Positions 1 through 6,777 of a stretch of 17,654 bases of DNA are shown one piece after another. This stretch comes from Lentisphaeria bacterium UBA1732. Its GTDB lineage: Bacteria; Verrucomicrobiota; Lentisphaeria; Victivallales; UBA1829. Where the stretch lies: positions 27,755-45,408 of the forward strand of contig DCIG01000049.1 of NCBI GenBank assembly GCA_002315855.1. The letters run 5' to 3'. Position 1 is the first letter of the stretch, and each line of letters starts with the position of its first letter. A model generated the notes under the pieces. That model was not told the DNA's origin, made no database searches, and saw only the letters and a list, made by a program, of their open reading frames with translations. Both the position numbers and the translations under genes were made by a program.

Positions 1-126
1 GCGGTCTTGTCCCAAAGTTCAGAAGACTTGGCGGTGGTCTTGTCCCAAAGTTCGGAAGACTTGGCAGTCGTCTTGTCCCAAAGTTCGGAAGACTTGGCAG
101 TCGTCTTGTCCCAAAGTTCAGAAGAG
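1..126 (-). repeat. 33-bp tandem repeat inside the coding region
   Basis: The plus-strand octamer cttgtccc recurs at 6, 39, 72 and 105, an exact 33-bp period. Units differ at only a few positions and the array runs off the left edge. On the minus strand the period keeps frame and encodes SSELWDKTTAK. The array is coding, and copy number could change by slippage or unequal recombination without a frameshift. Confidence 0.9.
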
Positions 127-293
127 GAGGAAGAGACAGCTTCCGAAGCATTGGAGACGGCATCCGCAGTCTTGTTCCAAATAGCAGAGGACTCCGAGCT
201 AATCGAATCCGTAGTCTCATTCCAGAACGTGCAAGACACAGAACAAAAGCCGATAGCGGCAGCTGCGGAGGCAAGTGAGAAGATTTTCTTCAT
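1..293 (-). CDS. Small exported protein of 11-residue repeats, 3' end outside the window
   Basis: The frame begins at the ATG complementary to 291-293 and stays open to the window edge (97 codons visible). The N-terminus is a signal peptide: MKKIFSL, an alanine-rich hydrophobic stretch, then cysteines at residues 17 and 21. Cys21 (SVSC) could be lipidated, but the lipobox is poor because Ser sits at -3. The mature part is rich in Ser, Thr and Ala with a Trp every 11 residues or so (FWNETT, IWNKTA), then at least four near-perfect copies of an 11-residue unit, SSELWDKTTAK, encoded by a 33-bp tandem repeat. Such hendecad periodicity can make an amphipathic helix or coiled coil; no known family is recognised. 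AAGGA (complement of 303-307) lies 9 nt before the ATG and overlaps the stop codon of the preceding gene, which suggests translational coupling. The plus-strand reading of this DNA is judged a shadow. Confidence 0.8.
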   Translation of the reverse strand, partial: MKKIFSLASAAAAIGFCSVSCTFWNETTDSISSESSAIWNKTADAVSNASEAVSSSSSELWDKTTAKSSELWDKTTAKSSELWDKTTAKSSELWDKT

Positions 294-305
294 GGGGGAA
301 TATCC

Positions 306-1031
306 TTATAATATCGTGTTGGATGTTACTATTCCTGAGGTCTTTGCGAAAAGTTCATCCGAAAGGATGGAATTCAGGCTGAACTCTTTGAGAACGGCGG
401 TATTTTCCCGTCCGTTAAAACTTGTAGTGATTTTGGAGGGGAAAACCGTATCTCCGCTCCGAGTGTATTCGGGGAAACGCACCTGAATGGTGCTGCCATC
501 GGGACGAGTCATACTCAATGAATACCAGTGATTCTTCGCGATAACCAGCTCGGCATCTTCAAATCCGGGGAGATTCACTTTCATACGCTCAGCGTCAAAA
601 CCGGGGAGGAAACCGGGAATGATTTCGACCTCGCCGCGCACTTCGACGGGCTTCAAAAACATGTCAGCAAACAAAAGCAAGGTGAATTTCTGTTCTCCAT
701 CCAGGGAGCCATCGACTTTGCCATCGGTAACGGTGAACGAATCATCGGGGCCGATACATTCCGTATAGGAACGCTTTCTGCCGACTTCATTCCAAGAAAA
801 CGTTCTGCGAACCGAGCCATCCCGGCGCATCATCGCATCGCATTGGAAAACGGCATTCATGGAGGTGGTGATTTCGGCGGAATAACACACCGATCTGATG
901 GACTGAGCCGAAGAAATCAGCGATTCGCGATGGGGATGTGAAAAGGCGGAACGAAAACTCCGACAACCGGAAGCCGTCCAAAGCAATACGGCAGCAGATA
1001 CGATGGGAAGTATCATTTTTACCGTATTCAT
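306..1031 (-). CDS. LolA/LolB-like outer-membrane lipoprotein (putative)
   Basis: This is a 241-residue lipoprotein. The start at 1031 is chosen because GAAGGAG stands 8 nt upstream and because translation then opens with a clean type II signal peptide: MNTVKMILPIVSAAVLLWTA followed by the lipobox ASGC (Cys23). An upstream in-frame start (1073) would add 14 residues that do not look like a signal sequence. The mature part alternates short beta-like segments with charged turns (an RRDGSVRRTFSWNE segment, then a TVTDGKVDGSLDG hairpin, later SMTRPDGSTIQVRFPEY). This is the pattern of the LolA/LolB lipoprotein-carrier fold and of related uncharacterised lipoproteins. The fold call is inference from pattern. 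The gene lies 52 bp after glyS and 12 bp before the repeat-protein gene, so the three are probably cotranscribed. Close proximity to a TPR gene recalls the TPR-lolB neighbourhood of Pseudomonas, which supports the guess only weakly. Confidence 0.75.
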   Translation of the reverse strand: MNTVKMILPIVSAAVLLWTASGCRSFRSAFSHPHRESLISSAQSIRSVCYSAEITTSMNAVFQCDAMMRRDGSVRRTFSWNEVGRKRSYTECIGPDDSFTVTDGKVDGSLDGEQKFTLLLFADMFLKPVEVRGEVEIIPGFLPGFDAERMKVNLPGFEDAELVIAKNHWYSLSMTRPDGSTIQVRFPEYTRSGDTVFPSKITTSFNGRENTAVLKEFSLNSILSDELFAKTSGIVTSNTIL

Positions 1032-1083
1032 GAGTTCACTCCTTCGATTTTCACATCCGCACCAGCGGGACAATCATACCGTT

Positions 1084-2415
1084 TTATTCACCAAAAATCT
1101 TCGCGTCCAAATAGGCTTTCAAACCGTCAACCGGCACACGATCCTGCTTCATGGTGTCGCGTTCGCGAACGGTAACGGCATTGTCTTCCAAAGAGTCGAA
1201 GTCGAACGTAACGCAGAACGGAGTACCGATTTCGTCCTGACGGCGGTAACGCTTGCCGATATTGCCCGTAACGTCGAGTTCGGTACGATAACGTCCGATG
1301 AACTTCTTCTGAAGTTCCTGAGCATTGTCGTTGAGCTTCTTGGACAGGGGGAGGAACGCGACCTGAACCGGAGCGACAGAGGCGGGGAAGTGTAGGACGA
1401 TACGGACATCGTCTTCCATACCTTCTTTCTGAGTGGGAGCGCGGTCTTCGTCGTAAGCATTGCAAAGGACAGCCAAGGTCATGCGATCGAGACCGACCGA
1501 AGTTTCCACGACCGTGGGAAGGAAACGAGTGTTCGTCGTCTGATCCAGATATTCGAGAGGCTGTTCGGAGAATTTCTGATGCTGGGACATATCCCAAGTA
1601 CCGCGATGATGAATGCCTTCGAGTTCGCCCCAACCGAACGGATACTGATATTCGATATCGACGGCGGCTTTGGCATAGTGAGCGAGTTTGTCATGAGGAG
1701 CGAGGCGGAGCTTGCTTTCATCGATATTGAGGAGCTTGTAGAAGTTCCAGCGCTGGTCGCGCCAGTATTCAAACCATTCCATAGAGCCTTCGTCGGCGCA
1801 GAAGAATTCCATTTCCATCTGAGAAAATTCGCGGGAACGGAACGTGAACATACGGGGCGTGATTTCGTTACGGAAAGCCTTGCCGACCTGAGCGATACCA
1901 AACGGGAGCTGCATACGGGTGGCAATACGGATGTTGTGGAAATCAAGGAAGATGGGCTGACAAGTTTCAGCGCGAAGATATGCGATGTGGTCTTCATCGA
2001 AAACCGGACCGACATAAGTCTTCATCATCAGGTTAAATTCACGGGGTTCCGTCAGGTCATGGGAGCCGCAATTAGTGCAAGTGGCGGGATCGGGCATCTG
2101 ATCGACGCGGAAACGCGTCTTGCAGACTTTGCAGTCGCACATGATATCGCCGAAACGATCGACATGCCCGGAAGCCTTCCAGGTTTTCGGATGGCAAATA
2201 ATCGTAGAGTCAAGACCGACCACGTTATTGCGTGATTCGACCATATAATTCCACCAAAGGCGTTCAATTGCGCGTTTCAGTGCAATGCCATAGGGACCGT
2301 AATCCCAAAAGCCATTAAAACCGCCATAGATTTCGGAACTCTGAAAGACAAAGCCACGACGCTTGCACAGGCTGACAATTTTTTCCATGCTTGATTCAAC
2401 AGGCTGTTCTGCCAT
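1084..2415 (-). CDS. glyS: Glycyl-tRNA synthetase, homodimeric type
   Basis: This enzyme charges tRNA-Gly with glycine in the cytoplasm. It is 443 residues, normal for the bacterial alpha-2 class II enzyme, which is unrelated to the separate alpha/beta subunits of E. coli. Visible landmarks: the N-terminal GGFNGFWDYGPYG segment (31-43, motif 1 region); a Cys cluster at 93, 95, 98, 113 and 116 suggesting a metal-binding insertion; motif 2 FRNEITPR...REFSQMEMEFF (181-205); motif 3 TVVETSVGLDRMTLAVL (301-317); and a C-terminal anticodon-binding domain from about 345 (PVQVAFLPLS, GNIGKRYRRQDEIGTPF). The start at 2415 is chosen because GAGGA precedes it by 8 nt and MAEQPVESSMEKIVSLCKRRGF matches the normal family N-terminus. 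A longer in-frame reading to 2535 runs into a non-coding repeat. The leader is about 200 nt and carries that repeat. Confidence 0.96.
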   Translation of the reverse strand: MAEQPVESSMEKIVSLCKRRGFVFQSSEIYGGFNGFWDYGPYGIALKRAIERLWWNYMVESRNNVVGLDSTIICHPKTWKASGHVDRFGDIMCDCKVCKTRFRVDQMPDPATCTNCGSHDLTEPREFNLMMKTYVGPVFDEDHIAYLRAETCQPIFLDFHNIRIATRMQLPFGIAQVGKAFRNEITPRMFTFRSREFSQMEMEFFCADEGSMEWFEYWRDQRWNFYKLLNIDESKLRLAPHDKLAHYAKAAVDIEYQYPFGWGELEGIHHRGTWDMSQHQKFSEQPLEYLDQTTNTRFLPTVVETSVGLDRMTLAVLCNAYDEDRAPTQKEGMEDDVRIVLHFPASVAPVQVAFLPLSKKLNDNAQELQKKFIGRYRTELDVTGNIGKRYRRQDEIGTPFCVTFDFDSLEDNAVTVRERDTMKQDRVPVDGLKAYLDAKIFGE

Positions 2416-2447
2416 GATAAAAATCCTCATAAAAAGTTGTGTTATAA

Positions 2448-2603
2448 GAGCTAATTTCAAACGTCCCGCCGTGAGCTTTGAAAGTCTCTTCGGCATTTGC
2501 AGAGAGTTTTCGGCAGCAGCGTTCCAAACAGCCACCTCAAACTACTTCCGCCAACTGCGCGAAGATTCATATCAAATCATTCCGCCAATGACTTTTGAAA
2601 TCA
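2448..2603 (+). repeat. Dispersed structured repeat, copy A (glyS leader)
   Basis: This non-coding element aligns end to end with 13933-14092. By eye there are about 18 mismatches over 145 aligned positions, plus one 4-nt gap. It opens GAGCTAATTTCAAACGTCC and closes near TTTTGAAATCA. Three inverted repeats are visible: TTTCAAA (2455-2461) with TTTGAAA (2477-2483); GGCAGC (2512-2517) opposite GCCACC (2531-2536), which pairs fully only on the minus strand using two G-U pairs; and GAAGATT (2561-2567) with AATC plus TTC (2575-2582, one bulge). Relative to glyS transcription the copy is inverted. The intergenic stretch 2416-2766 otherwise holds only the glyS promoter and AT-rich DNA. Short open readings in either direction are interrupted differently in the two copies. 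Confidence 0.85.
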
Positions 2604-2629
2604 ACATATCAGAAAGAATTTCGTAAAGA

Positions 2630-2658
2630 AATATACTGCCGTCCCATCAAAAATGCAA
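2630..2658 (-). promoter_or_regulatory. Predicted sigma-70-type promoter of glyS
   Basis: On the minus strand, TTGCAT (complement of 2653-2658), a 17-nt spacer, then TATATT (complement of 2630-2635). The start would fall near 2623, giving a leader of about 208 nt. TATATT is also the -10 box of the predicted bS22, marR and infC promoters here, which raises confidence. Confidence 0.55.
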
Positions 2659-2766
2659 AGAGAGATTCTATATTATTTATAAAAAAAGTGAGAAAACGGC
2701 GTATTTTCCGATGATTTTGTGAAAAAAGGGGAACGATTTTGCAAAAGATTCAACCATATAAGAACG

Positions 2767-4677
2767 TTACGGCTTTGCGGGAGAATCATCGGAAGACTGT
2801 TTCGAGACAGGCTGTTTCATTCTGCGATAGTTCATCCAGCGTTCCGGAGTGCCCCCATCGATTTTCCATTCCAAGCCATCGTAATCCACGTCGCCGACCA
2901 AAAGGAGAGCGCGCTGCCAGTATTTCTTCGCTTCCGCCGTGTTTCCCAGAGCATATTCGATGTCGCCGGCATGGTCCAGCATCACGGGGTCATCCATTTC
3001 GGAGGAGCCATAAAGACGGAAAGCCCGCTGCATCATATTTTTCGCTTTGGCATAGTCTTTTTTTCTGTAGTACAGCCAAGCGCAACTATCGGCAATTGCG
3101 GCACTCTCCGGCATCAGCTGACGCGCCTTGTCCAAATATTTTTCAGCATCGTCCAGTTTGTAATCGTGATCGGCGAAGCTGTACCCAAGCATATTGTAAA
3201 CCTCAGGATCGACCACACGATTAGACAAGAAGGGCTTCAACGATTTTTCCAAGCTCTCCATATCGCCGATTTTTTCTGCGGCGGAAGCCATCATCATGCA
3301 AAAATTCAAATCGCGCGAGGCAGCAGGTTTTCTGCGAGCGGCATCTTTCAGAGCCTGATATGCACGCAAATGATCGCCGATATGAATCAAACATTCCGCC
3401 CGTAAAACGGAACGTTCAAAACTTTCCTCCGCCAAATCCAGCAAAGCGAGTGCATCTCTGAAACGCCCCTGGTCAAAGTATGAAACCGCAATCTGCAACG
3501 AAAATGCAGTGCCGCCGTCCGAAACATCGGCACCGGCGAGGCGATAGAAGCGTTCCGCTTCGTCATAGCGTTTTGCGGCACTCAAGGCAGAAGCATACGC
3601 AGACAACATCTGAGGATTCGGGTGCTTAATACGCTCAAAAACCATATCCCAAGCACCAGCTTCCAGCGGGTAATCTTCCTTTTCGGCATTCATCAATGCC
3701 ACAATCAAAGCGGCTTCGGTATCATCCGGATTTTCCGCGAGCCGAATCAGGGAAGCCTGCAAAAGCTCATGATCGCGACCGAGTTCGTGAATAATCCGAA
3801 ACACCGAAGGGAGCGCCATCTCCTCAACGGGGTCTTTGTCGGAACGGCATAAAATATCAGAAAGCATCGTCCGAACAATCGAATCGAGTTCTTCCTCCAA
3901 GCCGACGAAATCACTTTTCACGGGGATGATGAACTGCGGAACCGCCGGAGACGGATCGCGTTCCAATTCGCGAATACAGGAAACGAACAAAGCCTCCTGA
4001 ACCGGGGGAGAACTGCGAAAAGCCGGAATCCGCTCCAATTCATGCCGGAAATTGCGTTCGGTCTTTCGCAATTCGAGGTCGTCTTTTGCTTTGGCGGAAC
4101 GCTCTGAATACAACAACAGGAGTTTCGAGGCAATCGCGGCATTGTAAATACGGCGTCTTTTGCCAACAGGCGTCAAATCCGCGCGAACCGCATCGTAAGC
4201 GCGTTTCAGACAGAGGAAAGCATCATCCATTTTCCCTTTTGCAAGGAGGAGTTCAGCCGCAGTCAAATTGAGTTCACGGGAGGAAGGATATTTCTCTGCA
4301 AGGTTCAACAGGAACGGCATAACCCGTCCATACGATTGAGGGGAAGCGGTCGCCGCCATCGCCAAAAGCGAGGTTACAGAATCCCGATCGGGATAGCGTT
4401 CCACGAGACGAAACAAAGCATCAAGCTGTTTCTCCGTAAATCTGCCATCCAGGAACGCGAGATTGAAGTTCAGTCCGAGATCGAGCAGGAATTGAGCTTC
4501 ATCCTCATAAAATGCAGACGGTTTCAAATCTTCCATGAAAACATCCGACATGGAAGTCCAGTCATTGTTCAAATCGCCCCCCGCCAACGCACGGGAAGGC
4601 CATCCTAACCAGCACACCGCCAATAGAGAAAAGAAAACAGAAAGACCGAACTTTCCATTATATGATACGAACTTCAT
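2767..4677 (-). CDS. Exported tetratricopeptide-repeat protein
   Basis: The predicted product has 636 residues. The chosen start (4677) has GGGAG 8 nt upstream and gives a Sec signal peptide: MKFVSYNGKFGLSVFFSLLA, then a predicted cleavage after ALA (about residue 32). The same frame is open to 4812, but that extension would run through a terminator hairpin. The body is helical TPR-like pairs (LLAKGKMDDAFLCLKRAYD; LSAAKRYDEAERFYRLAG; YFDQGRFRDALALLDLAEES). The last 130 residues or so are the best conserved: VYNMLGYSFADHDYKLDDAE, then AWLYYRKKDYAKAKNMMQRA and HAGDIEYALGNTAEAKKYWQ, a pattern known from envelope TPR proteins such as Pseudomonas PA4667. It probably acts as a periplasmic or outer-membrane scaffold; the partner is unknown. 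It lies 351 bp upstream of glyS in the same direction. No clear promoter of its own or terminator was found. Confidence 0.85.
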   Translation of the reverse strand: MKFVSYNGKFGLSVFFSLLAVCWLGWPSRALAGGDLNNDWTSMSDVFMEDLKPSAFYEDEAQFLLDLGLNFNLAFLDGRFTEKQLDALFRLVERYPDRDSVTSLLAMAATASPQSYGRVMPFLLNLAEKYPSSRELNLTAAELLLAKGKMDDAFLCLKRAYDAVRADLTPVGKRRRIYNAAIASKLLLLYSERSAKAKDDLELRKTERNFRHELERIPAFRSSPPVQEALFVSCIRELERDPSPAVPQFIIPVKSDFVGLEEELDSIVRTMLSDILCRSDKDPVEEMALPSVFRIIHELGRDHELLQASLIRLAENPDDTEAALIVALMNAEKEDYPLEAGAWDMVFERIKHPNPQMLSAYASALSAAKRYDEAERFYRLAGADVSDGGTAFSLQIAVSYFDQGRFRDALALLDLAEESFERSVLRAECLIHIGDHLRAYQALKDAARRKPAASRDLNFCMMMASAAEKIGDMESLEKSLKPFLSNRVVDPEVYNMLGYSFADHDYKLDDAEKYLDKARQLMPESAAIADSCAWLYYRKKDYAKAKNMMQRAFRLYGSSEMDDPVMLDHAGDIEYALGNTAEAKKYWQRALLLVGDVDYDGLEWKIDGGTPERWMNYRRMKQPVSKQSSDDSPAKP

Positions 4678-4740
4678 TTCGCAAACTCCCACTGCGGTCA
4701 GGAAAGACAGCAGAATCCAGCCTATTACGAAAAACAAAAT

Positions 4741-4783
4741 GAAAAAAAGAACGCACCCGCCGCGAGGGACGTATGCGCTCTTT
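4741..4783 (-). terminator. Rho-independent terminator of the bS22-like gene
   Basis: On the minus strand an 11-bp stem (AAAGAGCGCAT with GTGCGTTCTTT, two G-U pairs; plus-strand arms 4746-4756 and 4773-4783) runs into a run of seven T. It lies about 57 bp after the small ribosomal gene and before the TPR gene start, separating the two transcripts. Confidence 0.75.
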
Positions 4784-4839
4784 CTGAACTGACCTGTAAA
4801 AACAGGCCGCAATAACGTGAAATGCTTTGCAGCAGAACG

Positions 4840-4929
4840 TTATTTGTTCTTATGCCGCATCGCCTTCAGCAGTTTTTTGCGCTTATGCTGTGCGATTTTA
4901 CGACGACGTTTTTTTCTCAGATTGCCCAT
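4840..4929 (-). CDS. bS22/mS38-like small ribosomal protein (AURKAIP1/COX24 domain)
   Basis: A 29-residue, extremely basic protein starting MGNLRKKRRRKIAQHKRKK and ending LLKAMRHKNK. The G-x-L-x-K-K-R-R-x-K-I-x-x-H-K-R-x-K pattern ending in RHKNK is that of bacterial AURKAIP1/COX24-domain proteins. Relatives of this family, mitochondrial mS38 and mycobacterial bS22, sit on the small ribosomal subunit near the decoding region. AGGA lies 8 nt before the ATG, a promoter lies at 4977-5004 and a terminator at 4741-4783, so it is a complete monocistronic unit. It is short enough to be missed by ordinary gene callers. Confidence 0.88.
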   Translation of the reverse strand: MGNLRKKRRRKIAQHKRKKLLKAMRHKNK

Positions 4930-4976
4930 GGTTAAAGTTCCTGTTTGAGAGATTCATTTCGGAAATACATTCAATA

Positions 4977-5004
4977 AATATAGCCCATTTTTCTGAAATG
5001 GCAA
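4977..5004 (-). promoter_or_regulatory. Predicted promoter of the bS22-like gene
   Basis: Minus strand: TTGCCA (complement of 4999-5004), 16-nt spacer, TATATT (complement of 4977-4982). The start would be near 4970, about 40 nt before the ATG. An A/T-rich tract lies upstream. Confidence 0.6.
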
Positions 5005-5103
5005 ATCATTCTTGAGAAAAAAAGCGAATTTTCTTAAAAAACGGCAGAAAACGCAAGAAAGCATTCCATGAAACGAGAGGAAACGATCACAAAAGAGATT
5101 AAC

Positions 5104-5132
5104 AAACTGTTTTCATTTGCAAACTGTTTCAT
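5104..5132 (+). promoter_or_regulatory. Direct repeat at the marR promoter, candidate operator
   Basis: AAACTGTTTTCAT (5104-5116) and AAACTGTTTCAT (5121-5132) are tandem near-copies 17 bp apart. They flank and overlap the -35 box. The junction also contains the 8-bp palindrome TTTGCAAA (5116-5123). A regulator bound here would block the promoter, so autoregulation by the MarR protein is a reasonable guess. No binding-site consensus for this regulator is known to me. Confidence 0.35.
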
Positions 5133-5145
5133 AATGTGCTATATT
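5117..5145 (+). promoter_or_regulatory. Predicted promoter of the marR-efflux operon
   Basis: TTGCAA (5117-5122), 17-nt spacer, TATATT (5140-5145), with the start expected near 5152. The leader is then about 100 nt to the chosen marR ATG, which is one reason to reject the longer reading frame beginning at 5068. Within 4930-5250 there is nothing else except the divergent bS22 promoter and a piece of the dispersed repeat. Confidence 0.6.
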
Positions 5146-5161
5146 ATTTATCCAAACAAAA

Positions 5162-5200
5162 GAGCTCAAATCGAAAGTTCCGCCGGGAGCATTGGAAACA
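5162..5200 (+). repeat. Dispersed repeat, degenerate fragment C (marR leader)
   Basis: Starting GAGCTCAAATCGAAAGTTCC, this stretch matches the first part of the repeat at 2448 and 13933. About 25 of 33 positions agree by eye, including the CCGCCG-GAGC block. Similarity stops after about 40 bp. It begins about 10 nt after the predicted transcription start. Confidence 0.4.
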
Positions 5201-5250
5201 GCTCAAAAAAAGGCAAAAATACCCATAACACGTTCCTCAAGGCAATTATT

Positions 5251-5706
5251 ATGGACGAATCCACATTATCCGTTATGAAACTGTTCTGGACGTTTGAAAA
5301 CATTCAGGAAAACATCTGGAATGCAATTCCCGATTTTCAGGATTTGCGCGAACTGAGGCTGAAACCGCGTCAGGTCAAGGCAATCATATCCATTTATTTA
5401 CAGGAATGCGCCGAGCAAGTGCCGCTCACCCTGCAACAACTGGCAAACAAACTGCATATTCAAAAAACAAGCGCCTCCCTGCTTCTTTCCTCACTGCTGG
5501 AAGCGGAACTCATTTGCCGAAGCACCGATCCGGACAACCGGCGATACATACGTCTGACGGTAACAGACCGGGGTCGGGCTTTCGGGGATGCCATTCTGAA
5601 CGCGGCCAATCAGGAAATCCACGCATTCATGAACAAATTCACGCAAGAAGAACAGCAAACATTTCTCGGACTTGCCGCAAAAATCAACCATCAAACCGCA
5701 GACTAA
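5251..5706 (+). CDS. MarR-family transcriptional regulator
   Basis: A 151-residue winged-helix regulator, typical in length for the family. The DNA-binding part is visible as PLTLQQLANKLHIQKTSASL (58-77, helix-turn-helix), then LLEAELICRSTDPDNRRYIR (82-101), the recognition end and the beta wing with the family DxRxxx pattern (DPDNRRYIRLTVTDRG). Flanking N- and C-terminal helices would form the dimer interface. The ATG at 5251 has AAGG 8 nt upstream and lies downstream of the predicted promoter. The frame is open back to 5068, but that extension would cover the promoter. The gene stands 36 bp before the efflux adaptor gene on the same strand, so it very likely controls the cassette, probably as a ligand-released repressor. 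The ligand is unknown. Confidence 0.9.
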   Translation: MDESTLSVMKLFWTFENIQENIWNAIPDFQDLRELRLKPRQVKAIISIYLQECAEQVPLTLQQLANKLHIQKTSASLLLSSLLEAELICRSTDPDNRRYIRLTVTDRGRAFGDAILNAANQEIHAFMNKFTQEEQQTFLGLAAKINHQTAD

Positions 5707-5742
5707 TCCTAAACCAGTATCCATATCCAAGGTGATTTCATC

Positions 5743-6777
5743 ATGAAAAAAACAATCTTCACCCTGATTTTCCTCATCGCCATTGCAGGCGGTGTATTTT
5801 ATTTTGTCCGTCCAGCCTTTGAAAAAAAGCCACATTCGCTGGTTCTGTACGGCAACGCAGATGACCGACAGGTCAATTTATCCTTTTCCATTCAGGAACG
5901 AATCGCCGAACTTCTGCCGGAAGAAGGCGACCTCGTCAAAAAAGGGGATCTGGTGGGCAAACTGGAAACCGTGCGTCTCAACAACGACGCGGCAGCGGCA
6001 GCGGCACAGATTCCAGTACGGCAAGCAGTCCTGAAGGCCGCCACGGCACTTTATGAAAAAGCAAAAAACGGATCGAGGAAAGAAGACATCGCGATATCCA
6101 AATATATTTCGGAAGCCATCACGGCAAAAATCAAAGCGGCAGAGTCCGACTTTCACCGCAAACAAACACTTGTTGATTCCGATGCCGTATCCAAGCAATC
6201 CGGAGAAACCGCAGAAGCAGAATATTTCTTTCTGAAAGCCGCACTGGAAGGGAGCAAGACCATGGTGGAACGACTCACAAGCGGCGAACGCCCCGAAGAT
6301 ATTGCAGCGGCGGCGGCACGCGTGCGCGAAGCAGAAGCATCCGTAGCACTGGCGAAAGCCGAACTTGCCATCCGCGAACAAAAAGTGAAAGACACCGAAC
6401 TTTTCGCACCATGCGACGGCATCGTGCGGAGCCGACTGCGCGAACCGGGAGAAATGGCAACTCCGCAAACGCCAGTCCTGACCATCACCCTGATTTCACC
6501 GAAGTGGATACGGTGCTACATCAATGAAAGCAATCTCGTAAAAATCAAACCGGGAGACAAAGCCGAAGTCAAATTCGACGGAGCGGAAGAGCCATTCGAG
6601 GGGCAAGTCGGATTCATCTCCCCCAATGCAGAATTCACGCCCAAAAACATTGAAACGGCCGACCTGCGCACCAATCTGGTCTATGAAGTTCGTGTCATCG
6701 TCAAGGACCCCGACAACCGTCTGCGTTCCGGAGCCCCCGCCACCGTAACATTTCCCGAAATCATGGGCACAGAATGA
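5743..6777 (+). CDS. HlyD/RND-type periplasmic adaptor of an ABC efflux system (YbhG-like)
   Basis: 344 residues. An N-terminal signal anchor (about 3-23, TIFTLIFLIAIAGGVFYFV) places the body in the periplasm. It is followed by the first half of a lipoyl-like domain (about 44-77, ERIAELLPEEGDLVKKGDLV), a long Ala-, Lys- and Glu-rich alpha-helical hairpin (about 80-215) with two matching GSRKEDI / GERPEDI turns, the second lipoyl half (LFAPCDGIVRSRLREPGEMA), and a beta-barrel domain (WIRCYINESNLVKIKPGDKA). This order is that of E. coli YbhG/YhiI adaptors. It should link the inner-membrane ABC pump to an outer-membrane channel; no TolC-like gene is in the window. A GGTG stretch precedes the ATG by about 10 nt, a weak ribosome site. 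The stop codon overlaps the next start (ATGA at 6774). Confidence 0.93.
   Translation: MKKTIFTLIFLIAIAGGVFYFVRPAFEKKPHSLVLYGNADDRQVNLSFSIQERIAELLPEEGDLVKKGDLVGKLETVRLNNDAAAAAAQIPVRQAVLKAATALYEKAKNGSRKEDIAISKYISEAITAKIKAAESDFHRKQTLVDSDAVSKQSGETAEAEYFFLKAALEGSKTMVERLTSGERPEDIAAAAARVREAEASVALAKAELAIREQKVKDTELFAPCDGIVRSRLREPGEMATPQTPVLTITLISPKWIRCYINESNLVKIKPGDKAEVKFDGAEEPFEGQVGFISPNAEFTPKNIETADLRTNLVYEVRVIVKDPDNRLRSGAPATVTFPEIMGTE

Noticed and set aside
1..126. Short regular repeats as a possible CRISPR array
   Set aside because: The 33-bp units are directly adjacent with no unique spacers and they keep a coding frame.
7..486. Plus-strand open frame with LAVVLSQSSED repeats
   Set aside because: It is the antisense of the minus-strand repeat protein and of the lipoprotein 3' end. 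It has no signal sequence or convincing ribosome site, while the minus-strand reading has a signal peptide, a coupled ribosome site and operon context.
528..941. Plus-strand frame opposite the lipoprotein gene, and the many long frames opposite glyS, thrS, pheS and pheT
   Set aside because: They are shadows of well-identified genes, with no family resemblance and no ribosome sites.
2363..2626. Plus-strand frame reading RANFKRPAVSFESLFGICR, and similar text at 13875-14087
   Set aside because: Both fall in the dispersed repeat. The shared peptide breaks where the copies differ by a 4-nt indel, there is no common start codon or ribosome site, and one begins inside the glyS 5' end on the opposite strand. 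Non-coding repeat is the simpler reading.
2416..2766. Insertion sequence remnant upstream of glyS
   Set aside because: No transposase-like sequence, terminal inverted repeats bounding the whole region or target duplication could be seen; only the short structured repeat is supported.
4678..4812. N-terminal extension of the TPR protein with a hydrophobic CVLFFILFFVIGWILLSFL stretch
   Set aside because: The extension crosses the terminator hairpin of the bS22-like gene. The internal start at 4677 has a good ribosome site and a proper signal peptide.
5068..5250. 61-residue N-terminal extension of the MarR protein
   Set aside because: It spans the predicted promoter and a repeat fragment. MarR proteins normally have about 150 residues, as given by the 5251 start.
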